Source: Ogataea parapolymorpha DL-1
Taxonomy: Eukaryota; Ascomycota; Pichiomycetes; Pichiales; Pichiaceae
NCBI RefSeq assembly: GCF_000187245.1
Contig: NC_027861.1
Location: 1,450,934 to 1,514,933 of the forward strand
Direction: 5' to 3'
Length of the DNA stretch: 64,000 nucleotides
Below, one piece after another: positions 28,526 through 37,567 of this stretch. The notes under the pieces were generated by a model that worked only from the letters and a program-made list of their open reading frames with translations, made no database searches and had not been told where the DNA came from. The position numbers and the translations under genes were made by a program. The number at the start of each line of letters is the position of its first letter. Position 1 is the first letter of the stretch.

Positions 28526-29350
28526 ATGGCCAAAATACCAGAAGCTCTTGCGGGATCACCCGAGGTGAACAATAAGTACATGGACAAGTATGAGATTGTC
28601 TGCGACATGGGAGAAGGCTTTGGAAAATGGAAAATGGGCCCCGATGAGGAGCTTATGCCGTTAATCGACGTCGCCAACATCGCGTGCGGATTCCACGCGG
28701 GCGACTTCAACATCATGGCCAAGATGGTCAAGCTTGCCAAGAAATACGACGTCAAGGTCGGCTCGCATCCAGGTCTGCCTGACCTGCTTGGTTTCGGAAG
28801 ACGGAGGTTTGCCATTCCACCAGACGAAATCTTCAACTTGGTCATGTACCAGACAGGCGCTCTAAAGGCGTTTTTGGATGCCGAGGGCATGCCACTTAAC
28901 CACATCAAGCCGCATGGAGAACTCTACTTCTACGTGGAGCGCGACGAGGAGGTGATGAGAGCGGTTTTACGGGCAGCACAGATCTTCAAAGTTCCTGTGG
29001 TCGGAGCCAAAAACGCACACTACGAGAAAGTCGCCAAGGAGATGGGCGTCGATCTCATCCAAGAGCTGTACCTTGACGTTGATTGGTCTGCTGACGGAAA
29101 ACTTGTCCCTCCTGCCCTCTCCAGAGCTAAAAACCCATCTATCATATACAACGACCTGGTGGAAGTGGCCGAGACGGATGAACTCTCATGCGTTTCTGGA
29201 GAAAAAATCAAATTTAATTTCGGTGAGACCCCATTCATGCTTTGTTTGCACTCAGACATGCCTACGGCCCTTGGAAATGTGACAGAGGCCAGAAAGGCTA
29301 TTGATGAGATTAATAAGAAAAGAGGATTTCCTGTGAAGAAAAGTTACTAG
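28526..29350 (+). CDS. LamB/YcsF (PxpA) family protein, 5-oxoprolinase subunit A-like
   Basis: The 274-residue protein matches PxpA/LamB-YcsF along its length: EIVCDMGEGFGKWKMG, then ANIACGFHAGD, VGSHPGLPDLLGFGRR and HIKPHGELY, followed by a conserved core to the C-terminus with LCLHSD. In bacteria PxpA with PxpB and PxpC forms an ATP-dependent 5-oxoprolinase. In Aspergillus nidulans, LamB works with LamA in lactam use. The PxpB and PxpC counterparts are fused in the carboxylase at 22083-25829, so all three parts are present in this locus. The gene follows the Dur3-like gene on the same strand after 268 bases. Confidence 0.88.
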   Translation: MAKIPEALAGSPEVNNKYMDKYEIVCDMGEGFGKWKMGPDEELMPLIDVANIACGFHAGDFNIMAKMVKLAKKYDVKVGSHPGLPDLLGFGRRRFAIPPDEIFNLVMYQTGALKAFLDAEGMPLNHIKPHGELYFYVERDEEVMRAVLRAAQIFKVPVVGAKNAHYEKVAKEMGVDLIQELYLDVDWSADGKLVPPALSRAKNPSIIYNDLVEVAETDELSCVSGEKIKFNFGETPFMLCLHSDMPTALGNVTEARKAIDEINKKRGFPVKKSY

Positions 29351-29366
29351 TTAATCATATAAACAG

Positions 29367-30389
29367 TTACTCTACCTGTTTGAAGCTGCCAAACTTCTTC
29401 AGATACTGTGATGCAGCGTCGACAATCGATTTCTCCAATGAGATAAACTCGTAGCCACCGACAGATTCAAGCACGTTTTCAATACCGTAGCCAACCAGTC
29501 CTGTAGCGTTGTCCTTTTCTGGAGCACCCACAGCAAGCTTTTCGTTTGGGAGGTGCTTGTTGAGGATATTCAGGATGGTCTGTCCTGTGAAGTGGCCAGA
29601 AACAATAAACAGCCGAGTTCCGACAGCCGACTCCTTCTCAAAGGCTAGTTGGTGGAACTTTGCAACGTCTCTGACGTCAACTCCCAAGCCGGATGGCTGG
29701 CTGACCAGCTCGTCGGTTGGTGGTGTCTTGACGACCCTATTGATCAGTTCGTTGGATGTGTTCAGAGTCTTGCTGACAGCAGAGTCGAAAACTTGTGGAC
29801 CAAAGACGTATGGTGGATTGACGGTTGTGAGCTTGAAATTTGGCTTCTCGTTCTTAACAAAGTCCCACGCAGCCTTCTCGGCGTGAGTTTTGGATGCGCA
29901 GTATGCCTCAATCTCGTTTTTGCATTCTTCAAGTTTCATTGGGTTCCAGTCCTGGTTCGTGTACTTGACGTAGTTAGGGGTAAATCTCTGGATTGCCGCA
30001 AACGAGGAAGTGACGACCACATTGGTGACCTGAGGAGCGTATCTTTTAATCGACTTGAGAACGTTTTTAGTGCCTTCAACAGCAGGCTTGAAGTAGGCCT
30101 CCTCGAAAGATTTGTCGTGGCCGAAAGAAAAAGGCGAGGCAGTGTGGAGCACGTACTTGATCTCGGGGTGTTTCTTCAGCAAATCGTCAAAAGCACCCTC
30201 AGCAGTGATGTCGGACACAACCTCATAGGAGAGGTTACCATTAGGGTACTTTTTCTTGAATTCGCCGAGAAGTGGTTCGAACTTGGACTCAGATCTGGCA
30301 GTACCAATGACAGTATAGCCAGAGTTTAGCAGGGTATCGACGATATGGGAAGCAATAAATCCATTAGCACCGGTAATAAGCACAGACAT
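29367..30389 (-). CDS. Gre2-like NADPH-dependent aldehyde/ketone reductase
   Basis: The 340-residue extended short-chain reductase has the N-terminal nucleotide motif VLITGANGFIASHIVD. It also has HTASPFSF, the catalytic YCASKTHAEKAAW (Tyr and Lys of YxxxK) and the substrate-domain segment TVNPPYVFGPQ, all as in Gre2 and the dihydroflavonol-reductase group. These cytosolic enzymes reduce methylglyoxal, isovaleraldehyde and many ketones with NADPH. Yeasts carry several paralogues, so no specific symbol is given. It ends only 16 bases from the LamB stop codon, tail-to-tail, and has its own promoter to the right. There is no evidence that it belongs to either flanking cluster. Confidence 0.87.
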   Translation of the reverse strand: MSVLITGANGFIASHIVDTLLNSGYTVIGTARSESKFEPLLGEFKKKYPNGNLSYEVVSDITAEGAFDDLLKKHPEIKYVLHTASPFSFGHDKSFEEAYFKPAVEGTKNVLKSIKRYAPQVTNVVVTSSFAAIQRFTPNYVKYTNQDWNPMKLEECKNEIEAYCASKTHAEKAAWDFVKNEKPNFKLTTVNPPYVFGPQVFDSAVSKTLNTSNELINRVVKTPPTDELVSQPSGLGVDVRDVAKFHQLAFEKESAVGTRLFIVSGHFTGQTILNILNKHLPNEKLAVGAPEKDNATGLVGYGIENVLESVGGYEFISLEKSIVDAASQYLKKFGSFKQVE

Positions 30390-31496
30390 TTTGACTAGCT
30401 GATGGATGGAAATAGCAATGCGACATTCGCGAGCTTTATAGTAGAAACTGGTGCCACCGCAACGTAAGAATTAGCAATTAATGCAAAATGTAACAATAGA
30501 AAGAAATAATGTGCCTCCCTGCCAAAAGATTTAAAACGGTTTTTCGGCGAAAAATTCCCGGAGGACTGCTTGACAATAGGCTTCGAAAAGTCGAGAAAGA
30601 GGAATGAATTTCAGGAAGGTTATGAACGCACCGTGGAAGCTGAGTAACCGTCCATGCTCAGATTAGTGGCCACATTCAAATATGTCCAACTCCTATGTTC
30701 CAAAGGCTTTTCCTTCTTGAGTAGTCCATCCACCTTGTCTGTCTGATTCTTGAACATAAGATTCAGGGTTGAGAGCGAATGCTATGGAATTGGCTGACCA
30801 GCTGAACTTATTAACTTGTACCTTTGCCGCCATATTCTCCCTGTCTTTCCTTTCTTTCCTGTCTAACGGTCGCAGTTGATTTTTCATTTGAATAGGTGTC
30901 TAATTGACGTATTAGCGTTCTTGGCATTTTTAGAATCCCTTTGGCTTTAGGTAATTCCAAAGTAAGTTCTGACAAGCATCATTCCACGATCCCAAATTTA
31001 TCTACACCAAAAGCTATGACCGTAGACAGAGACTGGAGCTCTGTGTGCGTTGGGAACAGATTCTGGCCTACTATCGAACGAGTCGAATATTTTATCCGGA
31101 TTTCAATCAAATGCCGTCAACCCCCACTTATAAGACAACTCGCACACCAAATAAAAGCACAATAATTACTAATCGAAATTTACATCCACACAAAAACCAT
31201 GGCACCATATATGAAATTGTTCGACTCAAAAGTCTCCTCACTTCAACAATGTAATGTTCCTGAGCCACAATAGCACTTGATTGGGCCATAAGCCAGTCTC
31301 ACACTCTATCGCTATACGCAGTTACCATAATCGCACTATCACCGCCAATGGGCGGCTCTGCGGCTATAGTTTTGGAGCCACACATCTGGAGCTTTGTTGC
31401 TTTTAATCAGGTGAACGGTTGTCACCTAAACCTTGCAACCACTTTTTGGCACCCTATAAAAGGCCGCATTTTTGGCTGTTTTCCTCATTGCCAACT
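30390..31496. promoter_or_regulatory. Intergenic region with the TATA box and TGTGGC cores of the sulfonate dioxygenase gene
   Basis: No convincing gene lies in this 1.1-kb stretch; the small frames near 30690-30890 and 30940-31165 have no family features. At the right end a TATAAA at 31455-31460 sits about 40 bases before the Jlp1-like ATG. GCCACA (TGTGGC on the other strand) occurs at 31264-31269 and 31377-31382. TGTGGC is the core bound by Met31/Met32 in sulfur-starved yeast. Confidence 0.45.
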
Positions 31497-32786
31497 ATGA
31501 CTTCAACCGCCACCCTAAAACTCCAAGCTATTCCAATCGACAAGGAAATCGAAAACTTAATTAGAGCTTCCGAAAACATCTCCGTGGGCACTGTTCCTGG
31601 AGACAACCAGCATTTTGGTCCAGACCCAGATGGATTGACCATTTTGCCTGACTCCACCAGGAAGCGTTTGGTCGATGCAGGCATCGATATTTCCAAAGGT
31701 TATCCTTCCAGACCAGACAAGTCGCTTATTCCTGTTTACCTTGATGAAGCTACCGCGATCCGGGACGACGACTACGAGTACATTGAGCGTGCCAAGAATG
31801 CTGACCCTGAGAAAAAAGCCCTTTTGGGTGCTGCGAAGGAGGTCATTCATTTGACTAACCATATCGGTACTGAGATCGTTGGTTTACAGCTTGAGGACCT
31901 GACTGACCAACAAAAAGACGAGCTGGCCTTGCTGGTTGCCGAGAGAGTTGTTGTTTTCTTTAGAGACCAGAAGCTCTCTCCTCAAAAACAATTGGAGCTC
32001 GGTGAGTACTGGGGACGTGTCGAGAAACACCCTCAAGCTTCTCAAGTCAATGGCTTGCCTGGAATCACTGTCATCTGGCAGGATTATTTCCAAAAGTCGC
32101 TTGGATCCAACTTCACCTACAAGAATATCAATCTAGGTAACTGGGATGCCACCAAGAACAGTACGAGGGGTGCCCAGGTTTGGCACACAGACCTCGTGCA
32201 CGAAAAACGTCCTGCTGGTATCACTCACCTGCACCTGGACGCAATCCCAGATGTTGGTGGTGACACTCTATGGTCTTCAGGATACGCGGCCTATGACAAG
32301 CTTTCTGAAAACTTCAAGAAATTCTTGGATGGAAAGCAGGCCGTGTACGTTTCTGCGCATGGATACCTTGACAGAAAGAATCCATTTTCTGGCCCAAAAA
32401 AAATCGAGCGTGTTCATCCTTTGGTTAGAACTCACCCTGCAACAGGATGGAAGGCACTGTACGTTAACCGTACTATGACAAAGAGAATTGTTGGGCTCTC
32501 GTCTGTTGAGTCTGATTTGATCCTCAACTATCTCTTTGATGTTTATGAGAAGAATGCCGACATCCAGGTTCGGTTTAGATGGACCCCATCTAAGGAGGGT
32601 TACGGCACCTCTGCCATCTGGGATAACAGAGTGTCTCAGCACAGATCGACTTGGGACCACGAAGGAAGACAGCCACGTCACGGAACCAGAGTCACCTCTC
32701 TTGCTGACTTGCCACACTTTGATCCAGAGTCAAAGTCCCAAAGAGAAGCTCTCGGATTGCCTCTGGACGAAAAAGACTTTTTCTAG
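31497..32786 (+). CDS. JLP1: Jlp1-like sulfonate/alpha-ketoglutarate dioxygenase
   Basis: 429 residues from ATG 31497 (MTSTATLKLQAIP), the first Met after a good TATA box; an in-frame extension exists upstream. The TauD fold is clear, with iron ligands His230-x-Asp232 (WHTDLVHEKRP) and His382 (WDNRVSQHR), and a 2-oxoglutarate-binding Arg in HGTRVT. Jlp1 oxygenates sulfonates such as isethionate and taurine, or in related enzymes alkyl sulfates, releasing sulfite for sulfur nutrition. Two TGTGGC cores upstream and a second TauD-family gene nearby fit this. The family is sure; the exact substrate is not. Confidence 0.87.
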   Translation: MTSTATLKLQAIPIDKEIENLIRASENISVGTVPGDNQHFGPDPDGLTILPDSTRKRLVDAGIDISKGYPSRPDKSLIPVYLDEATAIRDDDYEYIERAKNADPEKKALLGAAKEVIHLTNHIGTEIVGLQLEDLTDQQKDELALLVAERVVVFFRDQKLSPQKQLELGEYWGRVEKHPQASQVNGLPGITVIWQDYFQKSLGSNFTYKNINLGNWDATKNSTRGAQVWHTDLVHEKRPAGITHLHLDAIPDVGGDTLWSSGYAAYDKLSENFKKFLDGKQAVYVSAHGYLDRKNPFSGPKKIERVHPLVRTHPATGWKALYVNRTMTKRIVGLSSVESDLILNYLFDVYEKNADIQVRFRWTPSKEGYGTSAIWDNRVSQHRSTWDHEGRQPRHGTRVTSLADLPHFDPESKSQREALGLPLDEKDFF

Positions 32787-32976
32787 TGGCCTATCAGTCC
32801 ACGTTTATACTCTGAATATGAGCCTGATTCGCCAATTGCGTAACAAAAGTGAGCTGAGTAATATTGACGACACTACAAGTCATAAAGACAAAAAACTTTA
32901 CTTGAAGCCTTAATATTAAATCTGCTACTAAATTTCTTTAAATATCCAGTTTTGCAAAACTCCAGACATTCACACC

Positions 32977-34551
32977 CTATAAAGGATATATAAATTCTTC
33001 ATTTTCCAGGTCCGTCAAATCCAGCATCGAGACATCAACTTTTCTGCGGTCTTCTCCTCCATCCTCAACAAACGCATTTTTTTTGCTGATTATGTTTCCA
33101 TCGTCATCGAACTCCAGTTGAGCTAATCTCTTTTTGTTTCTGCGCGACAGAATAACTCTTATCCATATCAAAAGCACAGAACTGAAGAACCAGGCAACGA
33201 CCAATTGAACTATCCATGCTGCATAATATCTCGGCCCGGTAGTCCACATCTGGGGAGCAACTATATTGGCCACACCATAGCCAATCATGAACACCGTTGT
33301 TCTGGTCAATCTTTTCGTATAACCTGCTGAGGAGGACTGAGACCAGCAGAGTCCAAGGATGTAGGCAAATCCATCTGTATGCACAATTATGCAACCTGCA
33401 AGGATGCCAATTTTGTTTGACCAAGGAAGTGCAACTGCCATGATGCCTCCAACAATAGCTGGAATATTCGATATGACAGACAGATAACAAAGCGAGTTTT
33501 TGAACTTCGAAAGCAGATATGATCCGATCAAGAATGCCACTGTACTGTAGCCCGCTTGAGCAACGGTAATCAAAGTAGAGTTCAAATTGGACACGCCCAA
33601 CGACGTTGAGATAACTTGCTGCTGGAAATTCATGTTATTAGCAAGCATGCTCGTGAATGCGTACAAGCCGAAAAACCAAGTGATTGGATCTCTTATAGCT
33701 TCCGAAAACTGATACATCTTGAAATGTTTCTCTTCAATTGACGATCTCGACTGCTTTTTGATTCGTCTGACAATATGGACCCTTTCCTCTATGGAAAAGG
33801 CTTTATACGTCGCAGGGTTGTCGGGATAGTCAAAAGCAACCCAAATTGCCAATAAAAGTGTTAGCCCACCGTTGATGATCCAGTAGATCTTCCACCTGCT
33901 AATAACATCTCCCTTGTAATGGTTGACACCATAAGCAATAAAGCCAGTCGGGATACCAACGCCAACCGTGCCAATCCAGAAAATTGGATTGATAACTTCC
34001 TGTTCTTTCAAAGTGAAAAACATTGCAAGAGTATGTTCAATACATGGCGTAACCACGCTTTCTGTCACACCTAGAAGAAATCTGATAGCTGCAATAGCAG
34101 GGTAGTCCTTGGCTGCCAATTGACCGAACATAAGTATTACCCAGCATAACAATTGAGCGAGCATGAAGAGTCTCAGATTCACTCTCTGCATGATAAGATG
34201 TCCAGGTATTTGTCCAACCAAGTAGCCTGCGTAGAAAAGAGAGTTGACATTACTATATTGTTTTTGAGTCAGGTGCGTCTCTTTCCACATTCCCAAGAGT
34301 TTCGAAAACGACATTGCATTCTTATCGAAAAACATTAGCAGGTTGATGACAAACACAATAACAAGCACTCTACGCAAAAGCTTGCGATACAATGCTTTTT
34401 CCTGGTCTGGCGAGAGCTCTCCCACCATAGCATCGTGCTCTTCCATAAACTTCAACGTGACGTCCGCATTTTTAATTTTTGCAACTAGATGAGAGTCGGG
34501 TTCAGACACCTCACTGGTAACAGACTCCTTATGATCCACAGTTTTCTCCAT
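32977..34551 (-). CDS. Dal5-family (anion:cation symporter) transporter
   Basis: The 524-residue MFS protein has 12 hydrophobic helices and cytoplasmic charged ends. Typical ACS/Dal5 family signs are VNSLFYAGYLVGQIPGHLIMQ after helix 2 and GVTESVVTPC before helix 5. Relatives carry allantoate, nicotinate, pantothenate, dipeptides, thiosulfate or organosulfur anions (Seo1, Soa1 types). It is divergent from the TauD-family gene across 179 bases that hold both a GCGGAA-N14-TTCCGC element and a TGTGGC core. Uptake of a sulfonate or related anion is therefore the likely job. The substrate assignment is inference from context. Confidence 0.83.
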   Translation of the reverse strand: MEKTVDHKESVTSEVSEPDSHLVAKIKNADVTLKFMEEHDAMVGELSPDQEKALYRKLLRRVLVIVFVINLLMFFDKNAMSFSKLLGMWKETHLTQKQYSNVNSLFYAGYLVGQIPGHLIMQRVNLRLFMLAQLLCWVILMFGQLAAKDYPAIAAIRFLLGVTESVVTPCIEHTLAMFFTLKEQEVINPIFWIGTVGVGIPTGFIAYGVNHYKGDVISRWKIYWIINGGLTLLLAIWVAFDYPDNPATYKAFSIEERVHIVRRIKKQSRSSIEEKHFKMYQFSEAIRDPITWFFGLYAFTSMLANNMNFQQQVISTSLGVSNLNSTLITVAQAGYSTVAFLIGSYLLSKFKNSLCYLSVISNIPAIVGGIMAVALPWSNKIGILAGCIIVHTDGFAYILGLCWSQSSSAGYTKRLTRTTVFMIGYGVANIVAPQMWTTGPRYYAAWIVQLVVAWFFSSVLLIWIRVILSRRNKKRLAQLEFDDDGNIISKKNAFVEDGGEDRRKVDVSMLDLTDLENEEFIYPL

Positions 34552-34643
34552 GGTTCATCAAACCGTCTCCAGGTGCCATCTTTATATATTGTGCGTTTGA
34601 ATTAATTTTTTTTTCTCGGGGTGCTTATCAGCTGTGGCATCTT

Positions 34644-34669
34644 GCGGAAGTAAAAGTTGCATATTCCGC
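34644..34669. promoter_or_regulatory. GCGGAA-N14-TTCCGC inverted repeat, candidate zinc-cluster site
   Basis: GCGGAA at 34644-34649 and TTCCGC at 34664-34669 form a perfect inverted repeat with 14 bases between. It lies in the divergent promoter of the Dal5-family and TauD-family genes. The same element with the same spacing is found before the flavin monooxygenase gene. Inverted CGG triplets at fixed spacing are typical Zn2Cys6 sites. A TGTGGC core lies next to it at 34633-34638. Confidence 0.65.
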
Positions 34670-34730
34670 ATCTTGATCTGGATTTTTAATATTTAATGTG
34701 CTCTAAATCAAGTATGTGGTTGTAATCGAA

Positions 34731-35912
34731 ATGACTGTTACAGAAGGTATTTTGCAGCACTCGCTGCCACAGGCTGTTGGTGTTTATGGAGGAAGGACTT
34801 ACAAACTCTCCAAAAAGACAAACCCCCGGGCTCGCTACATCAGAGGAGAAGAATTTCCCCTCGTTTTACAAGCAGAGTTTCCAGTAGACCCATCTGAGGA
34901 CAAATCAGTCTACAGTGACTTTGCAGCCTTTGCACAAGAGCTGGCGGAAAAGCACGATTTCTTCAAGACACTTATCAGAAAACATGGGGCTTTGGTGATC
35001 CAAGGTTTCGGCTCTGATTGCCCAAAGAGATTTGCAAAATTCATTGGCTCGGTTGCAAAGGGATCCCAATGGATCCCTTATGAACAAAATGGAGTCGCTC
35101 ATCCGCGCATAACAATTGCTGAGAATGTTACCACGGTGAACAAGTCAACCGGTCTCAGTAGACTGTATGCCCATCAGGAATTTTCCAGATTTAAAAGGTA
35201 CCCGTCGGTTTTAACTTTTTTTGCAAAAGAACCTTCGGAAACTGGGGGGCATGAAACAATTACCCATGCGACGGAGCTTTTCGACAAGTTGATTGAGAAG
35301 TATCCGGAATTCATTGAGCAAATGATCAAGAAGGGTGTTTATCTTACGCAAACCTGGCCGTATGAACAAAAACTTGCAAACGGATCAGTTTATTCGTGGA
35401 AGGCCACACATTCCTTTGGAAGTTTGATCGAAGAAGATGACGATCTTGAGAAACAGAAGGCAAAGGCAGGACTCATCTGTAAAGAGTATGTTGTTGACGA
35501 GTTTGAGTTTACGAAGGATGATGGTCTAAAGTTGCATGAGCACACACAACCTGTGAGAAGAGACCCTTACTCTGGCAACCCAATCCTTTTCAGTTCGTTA
35601 CCAGGCTACTACGCCAAGTATAAGCTAGACTTGGAGAAAAATGGCAGTTCTGCGGAGCCTGCTATCACGTATGATGACGGATCATTTATTCCGTTGGAAT
35701 ACTTGGACTATCTGCTAGAACAGTCAATTGAGTGCTGCTACGAACACCCATTTCAAAAGGGAGATATCGTATTCATCAACAATTATACGTGCTACCATGG
35801 AAGGACACCATATGGGACCCAAAACCGCGAGATCTTGGCAAGCTTTTGGGACGATGCACCAGAATATAAAGTTACCCCTAGTGAGTTAAAATATGGGGCG
35901 GATCATGTGTAA
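34731..35912 (+). CDS. TauD/TfdA-family dioxygenase with HxE iron site
   Basis: The true start is the ATG at 34731 (MTVTEGILQHSLP); a few codons further upstream are open but lack an ATG. The 393-residue enzyme has a TauD-like core. The facial triad appears to be His148-x-Glu150 (YAHQEFSRF) and His356 (CYHGRTPYG), with a following Arg near NREILAS for 2-oxoglutarate. HxE in place of HxD is seen in clavaminate-synthase-like members. It has a typical fungal TauD-superfamily length. Position beside a transporter, a Jlp1-like enzyme and a monooxygenase suggests oxidation of an organosulfur or quaternary amine compound. Confidence 0.8.
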   Translation: MTVTEGILQHSLPQAVGVYGGRTYKLSKKTNPRARYIRGEEFPLVLQAEFPVDPSEDKSVYSDFAAFAQELAEKHDFFKTLIRKHGALVIQGFGSDCPKRFAKFIGSVAKGSQWIPYEQNGVAHPRITIAENVTTVNKSTGLSRLYAHQEFSRFKRYPSVLTFFAKEPSETGGHETITHATELFDKLIEKYPEFIEQMIKKGVYLTQTWPYEQKLANGSVYSWKATHSFGSLIEEDDDLEKQKAKAGLICKEYVVDEFEFTKDDGLKLHEHTQPVRRDPYSGNPILFSSLPGYYAKYKLDLEKNGSSAEPAITYDDGSFIPLEYLDYLLEQSIECCYEHPFQKGDIVFINNYTCYHGRTPYGTQNREILASFWDDAPEYKVTPSELKYGADHV

Positions 35913-35913
35913 C

Positions 35914-35996
35914 CACGTGATTGTGTTTTTTTGACAATAAATAGTTTACTATAATAATGCGGAATTATTTTGGTTCAATTCCGCTTTTGAGCCACA
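35914..35996. promoter_or_regulatory. FMO promoter with CACGTG, GCGGAA-N14-TTCCGC and GCCACA
   Basis: The 122-base gap between the TauD-family stop and the FMO start holds three elements. There is a CACGTGA box at 35914-35919 (Cbf1 type), the perfect inverted repeat GCGGAA (35959-35964) / TTCCGC (35979-35984) with a 14-base gap, and GCCACA at 35991-35996. A TATATAAA lies just after. Cbf1 and Met31/32-like sites together suggest sulfur-source control. Confidence 0.6.
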
Positions 35997-36034
35997 AGTA
36001 TATAAATGTATCTATGGAGAAGTGTTACTGACAA

Positions 36035-37567
36035 ATGACATTGTCGGTGAAGAAAGTCGCTATAATTGGTGCTGGAGCAGGTGGATTAGTCACATTGAAC
36101 GAGCTATTACATACTGCTAGTGACGGATCTTCGACTATTGATAAGGAAAGAGACCGCCATGCACTGCCGGCTAATGGAGCATTTTCAGAGATAACAGTTT
36201 TCGAACAGAATAACTCGATCGGAGGTGTTTGGAATTATAGCAAAGAGAAAGATGAAGCATTTCCTTCGGGGGTAGACGAATATTACAAGCCTTCGGAAGT
36301 CAGGCCAACCAGAGGTCCACCTGCAAGTTTGGATTCGACATCGAAGGAGTTTCCAATTGAGTCCAAGTCAGTGCCAGGCCTAAGGTGGAACAAAAGTGGC
36401 ATTTATGATGGTCTCTTTACTAATATTCCGGGCGAGCTAATGAGATTTACCTCGGGTCCACCATCTGTTAGTACGAAAGATGGAGTATATGCACCTTTTG
36501 TCACGCACGATCATGTGCTTCGTTACTTGGAGAATTTTGCAAAAGTCAACGATCTGGAGAAATATATACGATTCAACTCCTCCGTTGAAAAAGTGTACAA
36601 AGACCCGGTGACTGAAAAGTGGGTCTTGCAAGTGGTGGAGAGCAAGGATAACATTGATAAATGGTACCAAGAAACTTTCGATGCGGTTGTTGTTGCCATA
36701 GGAAAGTTCAATATTCCTCACTTCCCAAAAATAGATGGCTTACGCGAGTTCGCGACAAAGCATAATAATGTTAGTCATGCCAAGTCTTACAGAAATCCAT
36801 CAGAACTCAAGAATAAAAAAGTGCTCATTGTGGGAAGTAGCATCAGTGCCGTCGACATTCTACAATATCTTATACCTGTCTGCAAAGAGGTGCATGTATC
36901 AACCAACACAATACCAGGCCAAGCATTAAAGAATAATAAAGAAGCCGGTAAAAAGTGGATCTCTGACGTGCTGACCGACCCTACCTTCCAGATACGCCTT
37001 CACCCAAAAATAAGTCAGTTTCTGGAAGACTCAGTTGAGTTCATCGATGGTCAAGTCGAAAGGTTTGACAAGATCATTTTGGCAACAGGTTACCATACAC
37101 ATTACCCGTTCCTTAGTATACCTGAAAATGAAGGAAAGGACTATGTCAAGGTGAGTACAGATGGTGAAGAGGCCACTCAGCACAACATTGTTAGAAATTT
37201 GTATCTATACACTTTTTCCATTGGTGACCCTACGCTCTGTCACATCGGAATCCCAAGAACACCATTATTTTTTCTTATTAGCGAGGTGAGTGCAATAGCA
37301 ATAGCAGGGGTCTGGTCCAATGCTAAAACTCTTCCTTCCAAAGAAGAACAAAAGCAATGGGTCGAAGATGCTTTTGCACTTCAATCAGCAGGAATTAAAA
37401 GAGTGACGTCTGATGCAGCAACAGAGCTTTATAATAAGATTCACAGTCTGGGACCCCGTGGAAGATACAACTTCTTTGAGTCTAATGTCATTGATGATCC
37501 CGAGGATGCCAAGATTATACTGAAAGACCTGTTCTACAAAATAGTTAGAGGTGAGATTGAAATCTGA
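36035..37567 (+). CDS. Flavin-containing monooxygenase (FMO)
   Basis: The 510-residue protein has an N-terminal FAD site VAIIGAGAGGLVTLNELL and an ITVFEQNNSIGGVWNY segment. An NADPH site VLIVGSSISAVDI lies mid-protein (about 270), followed by FDKIILATGYHTHYPF. This is the class B FMO pattern of yeast Fmo1-like proteins, which oxygenate soft nucleophiles such as thiols, sulfides and amines; related enzymes act on sulfonates. It is longer than S. cerevisiae Fmo1. It lies in a row with the TauD-family gene and shares its inverted-repeat element. Its TGA stop directly abuts the stop codon of the opposing regulator gene. Confidence 0.86.
   Translation: MTLSVKKVAIIGAGAGGLVTLNELLHTASDGSSTIDKERDRHALPANGAFSEITVFEQNNSIGGVWNYSKEKDEAFPSGVDEYYKPSEVRPTRGPPASLDSTSKEFPIESKSVPGLRWNKSGIYDGLFTNIPGELMRFTSGPPSVSTKDGVYAPFVTHDHVLRYLENFAKVNDLEKYIRFNSSVEKVYKDPVTEKWVLQVVESKDNIDKWYQETFDAVVVAIGKFNIPHFPKIDGLREFATKHNNVSHAKSYRNPSELKNKKVLIVGSSISAVDILQYLIPVCKEVHVSTNTIPGQALKNNKEAGKKWISDVLTDPTFQIRLHPKISQFLEDSVEFIDGQVERFDKIILATGYHTHYPFLSIPENEGKDYVKVSTDGEEATQHNIVRNLYLYTFSIGDPTLCHIGIPRTPLFFLISEVSAIAIAGVWSNAKTLPSKEEQKQWVEDAFALQSAGIKRVTSDAATELYNKIHSLGPRGRYNFFESNVIDDPEDAKIILKDLFYKIVRGEIEI

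Noticed and set aside
30693..30887. 64-residue minus-strand frame ending PESYVQESDRQGGWTTQEGK
   Set aside because: It looks slightly protein-like and could be a gene remnant, but I can match it to no family and the flanks do not extend it.
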